A stretch of DNA of 64,000 nucleotides from Aquimarina sp. U1-2 (lineage in GTDB: Bacteria; Bacteroidota; Bacteroidia; Flavobacteriales; Flavobacteriaceae): NCBI RefSeq assembly GCF_017897595.1, contig NZ_JAGKIK010000004.1, forward strand, positions 1-64,000, read 5' to 3'. A program made the translations under genes and the position numbers. The notes beneath the pieces were generated by a model. It made no database searches and had not been told where the DNA came from. It saw only the letters and a list, made by a program, of their open reading frames with translations. Shown here in pieces: positions 45,176-53,769 of the stretch (its first letter is position 1; each line of letters begins with the position of its first letter).

Positions 45176-46372
45176 TTATTTTTTAATGGGTAACCTTAGA
45201 TATCCTAAAATAAGTAAAGAAAGCGTAGCACAAATTAAAAAACCAACAAACAAAGGTAGCGTCGTGTCAACCACAAATCTTCCGATAAAAGTACTAATGG
45301 GTACGGCCATAAGCGTTGAGATAAATCCTGTAATTGCTGCTCCTATACCCGCGATATGACCAATAGGCTCCATTGCCATCGCGCGTAAATTTCCGAACAT
45401 AAATCCAATAGCAAAAAATTGCATTGCAAAAAAGAGCAATAAAATAACGATGTTAGGATTTTGGCCATTGTGAAACAAAATAATGTATAGCAGCGAAATG
45501 GTAAAATAAGCAAATAGGGAAGTGGTGATCAATTTTTCCATTCCTAATTTAAGTACTAGGGTTCCGTTAAGAAAAATTGCACTTCCGATAGCAAAAGCCA
45601 ATAACCCGAATATGTACGGAAATTCTTCTTTTAACTGATATTGTTGTTCGAAAATTTGTTGAGACGTGCTTAAATACACCATAAATGACCCAACAATAAA
45701 TCCGGAAATTAAAGTATAACCCACTGTGGTTTTGTGCCGACTCATTTCTTTAAGACCATTGCTAAATATAGTAGTATTTAAGGCGATTCGCTTTGATTTG
45801 GATAGTGTTTCAGGTTGCCGTTTCCAAAACCAAAAGGAAACAATTATACTAATCATTAGCTGAACATAAAATATAGCTTTCCAGTGAAAATGATCTAATA
45901 CAGCCTTGCCTAAAGCGGGAGCAATAATAGGTACTAAAATAAATACAACGGTTACAAAAGACATGATACGCGCCATGTAATCCCCGCTGTACTTATCTCG
46001 TATCATGGCAATAGCCATAGTTCGTGGCGCCGAAAGACCGATACCCTGTAAAATTCGTCCTGCCACCATCATAACTACGCTTTCGGCAAAAACACAGATA
46101 AGACTCGCCAAAATAAAAATAAGGAAACCTATATACACTACTGGTTTTCTACCTATGTGATCTGATAAAGGCCCAAAAAGTAACGGACCAATACCCAATC
46201 CTAAAAATATCATGGTAATAAGCAATTGATTATCTGCGACTTGTGTAGTACCTATACTTATACCAATAGTATCTAAAGCAGGTAAAAGTGCGTCGATAGC
46301 GAGCGCTACAATAGACATTAAAGATGCCATTAGACCAATAAATTCAAACTGAGCGAATTTGTTTTCTTGCAT
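45176..46372 (-). CDS. Bcr/CflA-type multidrug efflux MFS transporter
   Basis: 398 aa from the ATG at 46372 (MQENKFAQFEFIG); the ORF extends 30 codons upstream without conserved sequence. 12 transmembrane segments. LPALDTIGISIGTTQVADNQL in the first loop and GPLSDHIGRKPVVYIG (A motif) match the Bcr/CflA drug-resistance group. It exports small toxic molecules; substrate unknown. Single gene, no adjacent regulator. Confidence 0.85.
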   Translation of the reverse strand: MQENKFAQFEFIGLMASLMSIVALAIDALLPALDTIGISIGTTQVADNQLLITMIFLGLGIGPLLFGPLSDHIGRKPVVYIGFLIFILASLICVFAESVVMMVAGRILQGIGLSAPRTMAIAMIRDKYSGDYMARIMSFVTVVFILVPIIAPALGKAVLDHFHWKAIFYVQLMISIIVSFWFWKRQPETLSKSKRIALNTTIFSNGLKEMSRHKTTVGYTLISGFIVGSFMVYLSTSQQIFEQQYQLKEEFPYIFGLLAFAIGSAIFLNGTLVLKLGMEKLITTSLFAYFTISLLYIILFHNGQNPNIVILLLFFAMQFFAIGFMFGNLRAMAMEPIGHIAGIGAAITGFISTLMAVPISTFIGRFVVDTTLPLFVGFLICATLSLLILGYLRLPIKK

Positions 46373-46462
46373 CAGGTAAAAGTACGGTATTTGAAAAGGG
46401 GAATGCTTGTGTTTGGCTAAAAATTGAAAAAAGATTACATCAGTTAAATGAGCTGATATCAT

Positions 46463-46755
46463 CTTTAGATGTCATTTGTTTTTCAGTAATTTGAAACCTT
46501 GCTATATGTTTATATATCCGTTTGAGCGCAGTCAAGAACTTTTCGTCTTCGTAAAATAGGTTTAGAATCCGTTTAGACTCATAATTCATACGTTAATTTT
46601 ATGGGATGCTGAAACGAGTTCAGCATGACATTAGGAAAGAATTATTACTAATTTTGGATATTCAAAAAGTTGATATCTGTTCAATGACTGAAGAATAATA
46701 AATAGTAAAAAATACGTGGAATTTGCGTAATTTAAGGGAATCTTAACGAAAAGCT
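46463..46755. other. intergenic with REP-like hairpin
   Basis: About 290 bp. It holds GATGCTGAAACGAGTTCAGC (46605-46624), whose halves are complementary and which shares the core of the R4 repeat. No other feature. Confidence 0.5.
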
Positions 46756-47310
46756 ATGAAAAACACAGTGCTTTTATTATTTATAGTGAATAGTATAATG
46801 AGTTGTGGCAGCAACAAAAATAGGGTAGCGACTGAAACACAAAGGAACACTTTGCATCAACTGATTGCTGAAAAAGAATTTGAAATTATCTCAAATTGGG
46901 CATATCCTTTGGTTACGGGTAGCGTAATAGGCATCGCAAATATCGGATTATTGCCACCAGGAAGTAATACGAGCTCGGTGAATTTAATAGGAAATACGAA
47001 TTACTTTAAGATGAAAGGTGACAGTATTATCATGTATTTACCTTTTTTTGGAGAACAACGCATCGCAGGAAGTTATAATGCTACAGATATTGCAATTGAA
47101 TATAAAGGTTCGCCAGATACAATTGAAATTTCAAATACAAAGAAGAAAGACATTTATGAAATAAAATTTACAGCTAAGAGCGAACGTGATACCTACGATG
47201 TATTAGTAACACTTTTCCCTAATCTTACGAGTACCATTTTTATCAATAGTATGCACAGAACTTCAATAAGTTACCGAGGTACTTTGTCAAGGCTAAATTC
47301 AAAAGAATAG
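46756..47310 (+). CDS. DUF4251 lipoprotein
   Basis: 184 aa. Lipobox IMSC (C17). The DUF4251 pattern is seen: EFEIISNWAYPLVTG, NYFKMKGDSIIMYLPFFGEQRIAGSY, DIAIEYKG, then IKFTAKSERDTYDVLVTLFPN. Families of this type are outer-membrane or periplasmic lipoproteins of Bacteroidetes with unknown role. It is the gene immediately left of the repeat-bounded toxin-antitoxin cassette. Confidence 0.82.
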   Translation: MKNTVLLLFIVNSIMSCGSNKNRVATETQRNTLHQLIAEKEFEIISNWAYPLVTGSVIGIANIGLLPPGSNTSSVNLIGNTNYFKMKGDSIIMYLPFFGEQRIAGSYNATDIAIEYKGSPDTIEISNTKKKDIYEIKFTAKSERDTYDVLVTLFPNLTSTIFINSMHRTSISYRGTLSRLNSKE

Positions 47311-47343
47311 TGGTTCCGAATTATTCTATTTTACATAATATAA

Positions 47344-47634
47344 ATTATAGTACAAATGTATTTATTTAAGCAATTTGACGGATGCTTGCATTTTACATAA
47401 TTGCAGATATAACAACACGTCAGTGTTTTATATCGATAGTAATTATGTAAAAGTCAATTTGCGGCATTTATAGTTCTATTGTAACTATAATGTAGTATTA
47501 TGTAAAATATCCCACAGTAATTCTATTTCATAGTCATATTAGCTACTGGGGTCATCATAATTTCTAAAAAACTATTGTTTAAACATTCTGCTCTCATTTG
47601 TAGCTATAATTTGCCGTTATGTAAAATAGCCGCT
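47344..47634. repeat. ~290-bp direct repeat, left copy
   Basis: Matches 49818-50110 along its whole length, offset 2474-2475 bp, in the same orientation. It contains a conserved hairpin (47391-47452) and two internal subrepeats of the form TGTARCTATAAT...TTATGTAAAAT (47478-47513 and 47597-47632). No ORF. Confidence 0.9.
47391..47452. other. conserved hairpin in left repeat
   Basis: The outer arms TTTTACATAATT/AATTATGTAAAA are continuous with an inner AACAC/GTGTT stem around a GTCA loop. The right copy at 49864-49927 has one more pair (AACACC/GGTGTT) and loop GTTA. Confidence 0.75.
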
Positions 47635-48020
47635 ACCAAGCGCTCGATTGTTTTATAAAATCAAATTGCTTTGGCAATTTATTTTACACACAATTATCCA
47701 ACGCTTGCCAACGCCAAAATAAAAGCTAACCTTTTTGCTATTATTAAAAATCGCGTATTCGATAAAATTACGTTATAAAAAATTTTAGACGATTCTCATA
47801 AGCTTGCCACAAGAGCATAAATTTTAAGAAAAATAAAATTCTATGCACTTGTTATATGTAGAACTTCAATTAATCTTTTTTTCGTGTTTCATTATCTTTT
47901 GTCTTGAAACAAAAGAAACAAAAATTCAAGGCTGCATATAATTTTGGAAACAATTAATGGATTAACTCATTTCTTAAAAATAGCTTGAGCATACTATTCA
48001 GGTAGGTGTTATACTAGGTA
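47635..48020. other. AT-rich spacer inside the cassette
   Basis: No gene. It contains a small stem AAATTGC/GCAATTT near 47666 and scattered TTTTACA-type motifs like those of the flanking repeats. Confidence 0.45.
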
Positions 48021-48050
48021 TTGTTTAATTAATATTAATTTGTACCTTTG
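48021..48050 (+). promoter_or_regulatory. promoter of the candidate small RNA
   Basis: -33 TTG (48021-48023), 19-nt spacer, -7 TACCTTTG (48043-48050), an exact Bacteroidetes consensus. Nothing protein-coding of convincing length follows before the terminator. Confidence 0.65.
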
Positions 48051-48055
48051 TATAA

Positions 48056-48170
48056 CAAAACACGGGAAATGTTAAGATGATAAGTCTTAAATTATTGAAG
48101 TCCTCGAAAACTTTAAATCCCATTTATATCCAATTTATTGTTACCAGCAATAGATTGGATTTTGTTTTTT
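48056..48170 (+). ncRNA. candidate small RNA, convergent to the antitoxin gene
   Basis: A consensus promoter (48021-48050) and a rho-independent terminator bound a transcript of ~115 nt. The terminator has arms ATCCAAT/ATTGGAT at 48128-48134 and 48154-48160, with an inner ATTG/CAAT stem, then TTTTGTTTTTTT. The terminator works on the plus strand only. It ends just before the 3' end of the antitoxin gene (48178) on the opposite strand. A 43-codon ORF from 48077 reads through the terminator and is probably fortuitous. Confidence 0.5.
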
Positions 48171-48177
48171 TATCGGC

Positions 48178-49200
48178 TTATATATTTAAGTTAAACGCAT
48201 ATTTATAATCAATTAAACTTTTGCCATTTTTAAAATTATCTTTCCAAGCATCTTCAAGATGACTTCTCTCAATAATTTCAGTTGTGTTTTTACACTTGAA
48301 TTCTTGATAAACTCTATCTAAAATTTCAAGTTCTTTTTCTGTAAATTTTTCAGAAGCAAAATCTTTATTACTAACAAATTCTTTACTGTAACCCCAATCA
48401 TTTTCCTTTTTAATTATATCGATTGCATTAGTACTTTCCATATAGTCAAAAATACTATCATAGTTATTCGGAACAGGACCCATATTAATTGCTCTATATC
48501 GAGTACCACTTATAGAAACTGCTTCATACTTATAATGAAGGAAGTCACAATAAAATAAGAGCTTATTTAATTGAGTAACATATGGCTGCATATTTTTTGC
48601 AAAGAAGACCACCATTTCAGTTAACTTTTCAATATTAGGTCTTATATATCCTGTATAATTATCAGGTAACTTATCTCCTAATAAATAATTTTCAAATCGT
48701 ATTGAAAATCTGATTTTCTTTTTTTCCTCTATTAACTTTTCAATTTTATCAAGAAGTTTGTATCCTTCGACTGTAAAATCATTTTTATCCTCATTATCAA
48801 TTTTGAAAACATTACTTAAATTGACCAAAGACTTAAATTGAATAGGGTTTTTAGCTAACTGAATCAAATTTGCATTTGATTGATTTGGCACTTCACCATT
48901 TTCATAATTTCTATAACTATTAATACCAAAACCTAAAATTTCAGACATTTTAGTTGCAGAAACGCCATATTTTGCTCGTATTTCCCTAATTTCTTCAGGA
49001 AAAGGCAAATTATACTTATCACGATACTGATTATAAGCTTGTCTCATCTTAATAGTATCAAATTCTGTCGTGGTAAAATATTGTTTACTATCAGTACAAT
49101 AAAAACTAGGATAGGTAACATTAAAAGTTTCCTTTCTAAAAGTTAAATCCTCTTTTTTAATCTTAATAGACATTTCTTTACCTGTAAATGGGCTCTTCAT
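48178..49200 (-). CDS. antitoxin: degenerate YgiT-like + HTH + Panacea (SocA-like) domain
   Basis: 340 aa. Residues 1-60 resemble the MqsA/YgiT N-terminal domain but have lost the zinc cysteines (SPFTGKEM in place of CPxCG). A XRE-type HTH follows (about 66-120, YGVSATKMSEILGFGINSYRNYENGEVPN). The C-terminal half (about 185-330) is a Panacea/DUF4065 domain: TQLNKLLFYCDFLHYKYEAVSISGTRYRAINMGPVP. Panacea proteins are known antitoxins that neutralise many unrelated toxins. The upstream gene ends 2 bp before, matching toxin-first mqsRA order. The HTH likely binds the two palindromes in front of the toxin gene. Confidence 0.82.
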   Translation of the reverse strand: MKSPFTGKEMSIKIKKEDLTFRKETFNVTYPSFYCTDSKQYFTTTEFDTIKMRQAYNQYRDKYNLPFPEEIREIRAKYGVSATKMSEILGFGINSYRNYENGEVPNQSNANLIQLAKNPIQFKSLVNLSNVFKIDNEDKNDFTVEGYKLLDKIEKLIEEKKKIRFSIRFENYLLGDKLPDNYTGYIRPNIEKLTEMVVFFAKNMQPYVTQLNKLLFYCDFLHYKYEAVSISGTRYRAINMGPVPNNYDSIFDYMESTNAIDIIKKENDWGYSKEFVSNKDFASEKFTEKELEILDRVYQEFKCKNTTEIIERSHLEDAWKDNFKNGKSLIDYKYAFNLNI

Positions 49201-49202
49201 AA

Positions 49203-49550
49203 TTACTTAAATTGATATTCCATTGGATACTCTGCAATATGAAAAGAAATACAAATCACACTTGTATTTTCAAGTCCAAGTGTAATTTTAATATAAACTT
49301 CCTTTCCTCTCAACGTCCTGCCGAACACCCACATTTCTGAACCTCCATATTGAGTTTCTTCAAGAGGGCCTTCGCAGTAATCATCAATTACTAAATTTTC
49401 GAGAATTTTTTTTCTTTCATTAGGCATTAATTCCAAGTCAGCAAGAGTCTGGGAGTTTTTTCCTCTATCGTCGAGGAAAAGAATATCCCAGATATTCATG
49501 TTTACTTTGAACTCCTTTAAGAAGTTTTTTACTTGTTCTTTTGATGCCAT
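49203..49550 (-). CDS. MqsR-like toxin
   Basis: 115 aa. Residues ~60-115 (EEMWVFGRTLRGKEVYIKITLGLENTSVICISFHIAE-like) recall the C-terminal core of MqsR (VYLKITV..VLIVSFK), the mRNA interferase of mqsRA. The N-terminal half has an LADLELMPNERKKILENL helix. Gene order toxin-then-antitoxin and the antitoxin's YgiT-like start fit an MqsR family assignment, but identity is low and key residues cannot be checked by eye. Alternatively it is another Panacea-neutralised toxin of small size. It is the first gene of the two-gene operon. Confidence 0.6.
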   Translation of the reverse strand: MASKEQVKNFLKEFKVNMNIWDILFLDDRGKNSQTLADLELMPNERKKILENLVIDDYCEGPLEETQYGGSEMWVFGRTLRGKEVYIKITLGLENTSVICISFHIAEYPMEYQFK

Positions 49551-49594
49551 GATATAAATTCACATTACAAATATAGTGAAAATATCTATATTCA

Positions 49595-49646
49595 ACTTTA
49601 AAGTGTGAAAAATAGTTATTAACATAATTGTTTATAACTTTAAAGT
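49595..49646 (-). promoter_or_regulatory. paired palindromic operators before the toxin gene
   Basis: The 10-bp perfect palindrome ACTTTAAAGT occurs twice (49595-49604 and 49637-49646), 42 bp apart, and each copy is followed by GTG. The spacing is about four helical turns, putting both on one face of the DNA. They lie 45-96 bp upstream of the toxin start and are likely sites for the antitoxin HTH (autoregulation). Confidence 0.6.
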
Positions 49647-49817
49647 GTGTAAATTGAAATTATTGCCATTCCACACATATTACGCTTCCCTCCTACGTCG
49701 TCGCATAAAAAGTGTTCCATTAGCATTGTAGAAGAAACTTTTAGAATAAATTTTTTGAAGAAACTGTAGTAAGAACTTTTCGCTTTTATCCAAAGCTCAA
49801 GTTACATAACGCAGTAC

Positions 49818-50110
49818 ATTATAGTACAAATGTGTATTATAGCAAATTGGCGCATACGTAGTATTTTACATAATTGCAGATATGATAACACCGTTAGGTG
49901 TTTTATATCGTCAGCAATTATGTAAAAGCCAATTTGCGACACGTTAAGTTCATTCGTAGCTATAATGTAATACTATGTAAAATATCCCAGGATAATTCTA
50001 TTTCATAGTAATTGCAGCTACTGGGGTCATCATAATTCCAAAAAAACTATTGTTGAAACATTCTGCTCACATTTGTAACTATAATTTGCCGTTATGTAAA
50101 ATTGCTGCTG
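49818..50110. repeat. ~290-bp direct repeat, right copy
   Basis: Matches 47344-47634 in the same orientation, with the same hairpin (49864-49927) and internal subrepeats (near 49952 and 50072). Recombination between the two copies would remove a ~2.47-kb circle carrying the toxin-antitoxin genes and the candidate sRNA. Confidence 0.9.
49864..49927. other. conserved hairpin in right repeat
   Basis: Perfect outer arms of 14 bp (TTTTACATAATTGC and its complement) and an inner AACACC/GGTGTT stem with loop GTTA. Confidence 0.75.
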
Positions 50111-50458
50111 CCTATGTAAGTACCCCCTAAACTAGCTACGGTCTAATTTATACAAATTTCATTATTCTTTATGTTTTCAAATACGGAAAAGCCAGCTTTT
50201 CCATATTTGATTGATCATTTATTTAAACTTTTAGTCAATAACGTAATATTATCTTCAATTTCTATTAGTTTCAGTGTATTATTGAATAAAAACTCAAAAA
50301 CAGCCAGCAATTGGGGAAGCATCCCTTACGATTTCAGATCTATTAACTAATTTATTAAACATTTCTTCAGGTTCATATTTATATTTTATTGCTTGATCCA
50401 TACCAATACACAATGCTACCACATCACATCAAAAAACTAGCCAATATCTTAACGCAAA
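50111..50458. other. spacer with possible decayed minus-strand coding remnant
   Basis: On the minus strand, MDQAIKYKYEPEEMFNKL opens a short frame, and a second short frame carries on with EFLFNNTLKLIEIEDNITL. Neither forms an intact gene, and they would need a frameshift to join. Treated as debris. Confidence 0.3.
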
Positions 50459-53400
50459 CTACATCCCAACCCTACTCTTAATTTCTGTAAAATTAGCGTT
50501 CAATTCCTCATAACGTGCGATAACATCTTTGCCAATTCGTTGATCAGCACCGTTCACCATATTGTAGATATATGATATTTGTGCCACCAACATTTGTTGC
50601 GGATAAGCACCTTTATCATTCTTAAGTTGTTGTATTGCTGCTTTTAGAGTTTTTAGTTTGTTTTTGTCAGTCTCACTTTTTTTGGACTCTAGCGCTTTAA
50701 TTTCTTTTTCTAAATGTTTCTGCAACAATCGAGCTTCTGTTAATAAGGTTATGACTTTCTGTTGCATGTTGTGTTGTTTCTGAAGTAACGCTTCAGTCAT
50801 GCCCTCTAATTTTACCCGAGGATCTATCAAAACTACAAAATCCTGTTCCATATTTTGATCACCAACCGTAAGTGAAACCGTATATGTTCCCGGAGGCACT
50901 ATAGGTCCGTTTTTATAACGCTTTTTCTTCTCGCTGTGCCATGGCCCTTTTTCGCGTAAGTCCCAACTAAAACGGTTTAGCCCTTTCTTTGATTTCAATT
51001 GTTCGTTTACATAGCGAAAGGTAGTACTCAAATTCATATCTTCTACTTCACTTACCGAGGATTTTAGTACAGTACTATCACTTAGTATCGTAACGATCGG
51101 CTCTCTTTGAGCATTAAAAATCTCGAGTTTAATACCCTTGGTGGCTTTTGGCAAATAGTAATCCATATGCACTGCCGTTCTTGGATACTTAGGAAAGCTG
51201 TTATGGGTACGCACCTTGGGATAGCGATAGCGAATCGTAGTATCTGGTTTAAAAAGATGTGGTGCCGTACTCAGGTTTGGCATTGCTTTATCTCGCAAAC
51301 TAGTTATATTATCCAAAATCCAAAATCCACGCCCCATGGTACTTAGCACTAAATCTCCTCTAAAAATTTTAATATCTGTTATCGGAGTGACCGGGAGATT
51401 TTGTTGAAACGACTGCCAATTACCACCATCATTAAACGAAATATACATACCATATTCTGTGCCAGCGTATAACAATCCCGGTTTTACAGGATCTTCGCGT
51501 AAAACACGAGCTGTATAATCTTCTGGAATTCCGTTGGATGCGGTACTTAATAAGGTCCAACTGGCGCCATAATTAGCAGTTTTATACAAATATGGTCGCG
51601 AATCTCCTAACAGGTGCCTGTCTACTGCAATATAAGCAGTGGCTACATCGTGTAGTGAGGGTGCTATGGATTCTACCCTGCCTCCCTTAGGCAATTTCTT
51701 CGGAGTCACATTTTGCCATGTTTTGCCCCCATCTCTCGTTACCGAAACCACACCATCATTAGATCCTGTCCAAATCAGACCTGCTTGTAAAGTAGACTCT
51801 CTTATGGAATATAAGGTGCTATAATACTCTTCTCCTGTAATATCACGCGTAATCGGGCCTCCAGAAATGACTTGCTTATCTTCTTCAAAAGCGGTTAAAT
51901 CTGGTGAAATGGTTTCCCAGAAGTGCCCATCAGAATCTGTTTTGTGTAAAAATTGTGATCCATGATAAACTATATCGGCGTTATGCGGAGAAACATGTAC
52001 GGGTGCAACCCGCTGAAAACGATACTTCAAATCCTTTGGATTATGTCCGTATATATTGGTGGCACCTACGTAATAACTTTTTTCTACCCCGGTTAATTTA
52101 TTGAAGACCCCAAAGCGCCCTTTACAATTAACATACACAATGTTAGAATTACCCGGTTTGGGCACAGCAGGACCCGTTTCGCAACCCCCGGTGTTAATGA
52201 CCCAGGCAGTACCCACATTTTGTACCGCATTAGGTGGAAAACTAGGTATTGCAATAGTGGTATAATTATCCTGTTGTCCTGCATACAACCAATATGGATA
52301 TTGATCATCAACTTCTACTTGGTAGAGTTCGGCAGTAGGCTGGTTAAATTGGGTTGACCAGGTTTTACCACCATTAAAACTCACATTGGCACCGCCATCG
52401 TTGGCCTGAATTAACAGTTGTGGATTATTAGGATTTAACCAAATGTCATGATTATCTCCGTGAGGAACTTTCATTTCTTCCCAGGTTTTTCCCCCATCTT
52501 TTGATATAATGAGCCGATTGGCATTAGAATACACAATATCTGGATTTGTAGGGTCTAGCGCTACATTAGTATAATAAAAGGGTCTGTTTACCAAACGTTT
52601 GTCATCTGAAACATGTTCGAACGATGCACCTTGATCGACCGATTTATAGAGCCCTTGTTCACCTTGTGGTGCTTCGATAATTGCATAAAGAATACTCGAA
52701 TTAACAGGCGAAACGGCCAAATCTATCTTTCCGATAGTCCCTTGTGGGAGTCCGTTTTTGAGTTTGATCCAATCTTTACCTCCGTTTACAGATTTGTAGA
52801 TGCCTCCTTCTTCGGTTGTACCTCCCGATATGATTGTCCAGGGTTTACGTTCAGCTTTCCAGGCTGCTGCATAAACTACATTAGGATTTCCTGGTAACAA
52901 TTCAATATCTGAAAAACCTACGGTATCTGATATGAATAATACGTTTTCCCAGTTTTTTCCTCCGTCGGTAGTTTTGAAAATTCCACGTTCCTTATTACTT
53001 CTAAAAGCATTTCCGATAGCTGCAACCCATACAATATTACTATTAGTAGGATCGATTTCTACAGCACCAATTTGTCCTACGTTTTTGAGACCGATATGTT
53101 CCCATGTGGTACCTGCGTCGATAGACTTATATATTCCTTTTCCACTAATGACATTACTTCGTAATCCATCAGAACCGGTACCAACATATACAATATTCGG
53201 ATCGTTTTTAGCTACCCGTATCGCCCCTATCGATGGTGTGTCGAAAAACCCGTCAGAAACGTTGTTCCAGGTCGTTCCATAGTCTTCAGACTTCCAAACA
53301 CCCCCACCCGAAGCTCCTAAATAAAAAGTACCTGGTTGCGAAGCGATACCCGTTACGGCCGTAACACGACCACCACGAGCTGGGCCCACTGTACGATATT

Positions 53401-53488
53401 CTAAAGCTTCAAAATCTTGGGATAAAACTGTTGTAGTAGAAACAAAAAGTGATAAAAATAACACGCTTGTGTGTAAAAAGAGATTCAT
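50459..53488 (-). CDS. VPS10/sortilin-type BNR-repeat exoprotein
   Basis: 1009 aa with a signal peptide (~1-23). Residues ~30-720 carry many BNR/Asp-box repeats of the form S-x-D-x-G-x-T-W (for example SEDYGTTWNNV, SIDAGTTWEHI, TTDGGKNWENV, SKDGGKTWEEM, TRDGGKTWQNV), building a ten-bladed sortilin-like propeller. A C-terminal immunoglobulin-like and helical part follows. Such large secreted propeller proteins are abundant in flavobacteria and often annotated as glycosyl hydrolases, but the function is untested. The signal peptide indicates export; no T9SS C-terminal domain is obvious. Confidence 0.85.
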   Translation of the reverse strand: MNLFLHTSVLFLSLFVSTTTVLSQDFEALEYRTVGPARGGRVTAVTGIASQPGTFYLGASGGGVWKSEDYGTTWNNVSDGFFDTPSIGAIRVAKNDPNIVYVGTGSDGLRSNVISGKGIYKSIDAGTTWEHIGLKNVGQIGAVEIDPTNSNIVWVAAIGNAFRSNKERGIFKTTDGGKNWENVLFISDTVGFSDIELLPGNPNVVYAAAWKAERKPWTIISGGTTEEGGIYKSVNGGKDWIKLKNGLPQGTIGKIDLAVSPVNSSILYAIIEAPQGEQGLYKSVDQGASFEHVSDDKRLVNRPFYYTNVALDPTNPDIVYSNANRLIISKDGGKTWEEMKVPHGDNHDIWLNPNNPQLLIQANDGGANVSFNGGKTWSTQFNQPTAELYQVEVDDQYPYWLYAGQQDNYTTIAIPSFPPNAVQNVGTAWVINTGGCETGPAVPKPGNSNIVYVNCKGRFGVFNKLTGVEKSYYVGATNIYGHNPKDLKYRFQRVAPVHVSPHNADIVYHGSQFLHKTDSDGHFWETISPDLTAFEEDKQVISGGPITRDITGEEYYSTLYSIRESTLQAGLIWTGSNDGVVSVTRDGGKTWQNVTPKKLPKGGRVESIAPSLHDVATAYIAVDRHLLGDSRPYLYKTANYGASWTLLSTASNGIPEDYTARVLREDPVKPGLLYAGTEYGMYISFNDGGNWQSFQQNLPVTPITDIKIFRGDLVLSTMGRGFWILDNITSLRDKAMPNLSTAPHLFKPDTTIRYRYPKVRTHNSFPKYPRTAVHMDYYLPKATKGIKLEIFNAQREPIVTILSDSTVLKSSVSEVEDMNLSTTFRYVNEQLKSKKGLNRFSWDLREKGPWHSEKKKRYKNGPIVPPGTYTVSLTVGDQNMEQDFVVLIDPRVKLEGMTEALLQKQHNMQQKVITLLTEARLLQKHLEKEIKALESKKSETDKNKLKTLKAAIQQLKNDKGAYPQQMLVAQISYIYNMVNGADQRIGKDVIARYEELNANFTEIKSRVGM

Positions 53489-53713
53489 AGGAATAAATAG
53501 ATTAAGCTAAAATGATTTTAAATATCCGTAAAATTACCTAAATGTCAAAATACCAAAAATCAATACTAGCTTGTCGTCTCGAGCTTAGTCATGATGTATT
53601 CATCAGCCCCATCTACTCCACTCAAGGTAAAAAATATGTATATAGAGATAATTAGCAATCTTCAGCTATGGTGGTTAGTTAACAAAATTATTCCAAATGC
53701 TGTAGCCATAACC

Positions 53714-53744
53714 TTTAAGAAAACATTTTCATTTTATATATTTG
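53714..53744 (+). promoter_or_regulatory. promoter of the lipoprotein gene at 53770
   Basis: -33 TTTA (53714-53717), 19-nt spacer, -7 TATATTTG (53737-53744). The start codon follows 25 nt later. Confidence 0.6.
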
Positions 53745-53769
53745 TTTCTATACTATTTAAACCATCAAA

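Noticed and set aside
48077..48208. 43-codon ORF as a type I-like toxin peptide
   Set aside because: It runs through the predicted terminator and into the antisense of the antitoxin gene; hydrophobic in part but lacks a start region. Kept as sRNA instead, to be tested.
47344..50110. Integron cassette with attC sites
   Set aside because: The repeat core lacks the GTTRRRY/RYYYAAC motif pair and no integrase is seen; kept only as a repeat-bounded module.
50200..50440. Decayed minus-strand gene in the cassette's right flank
   Set aside because: Two short frames could join only with a frameshift; neither resembles a known protein.
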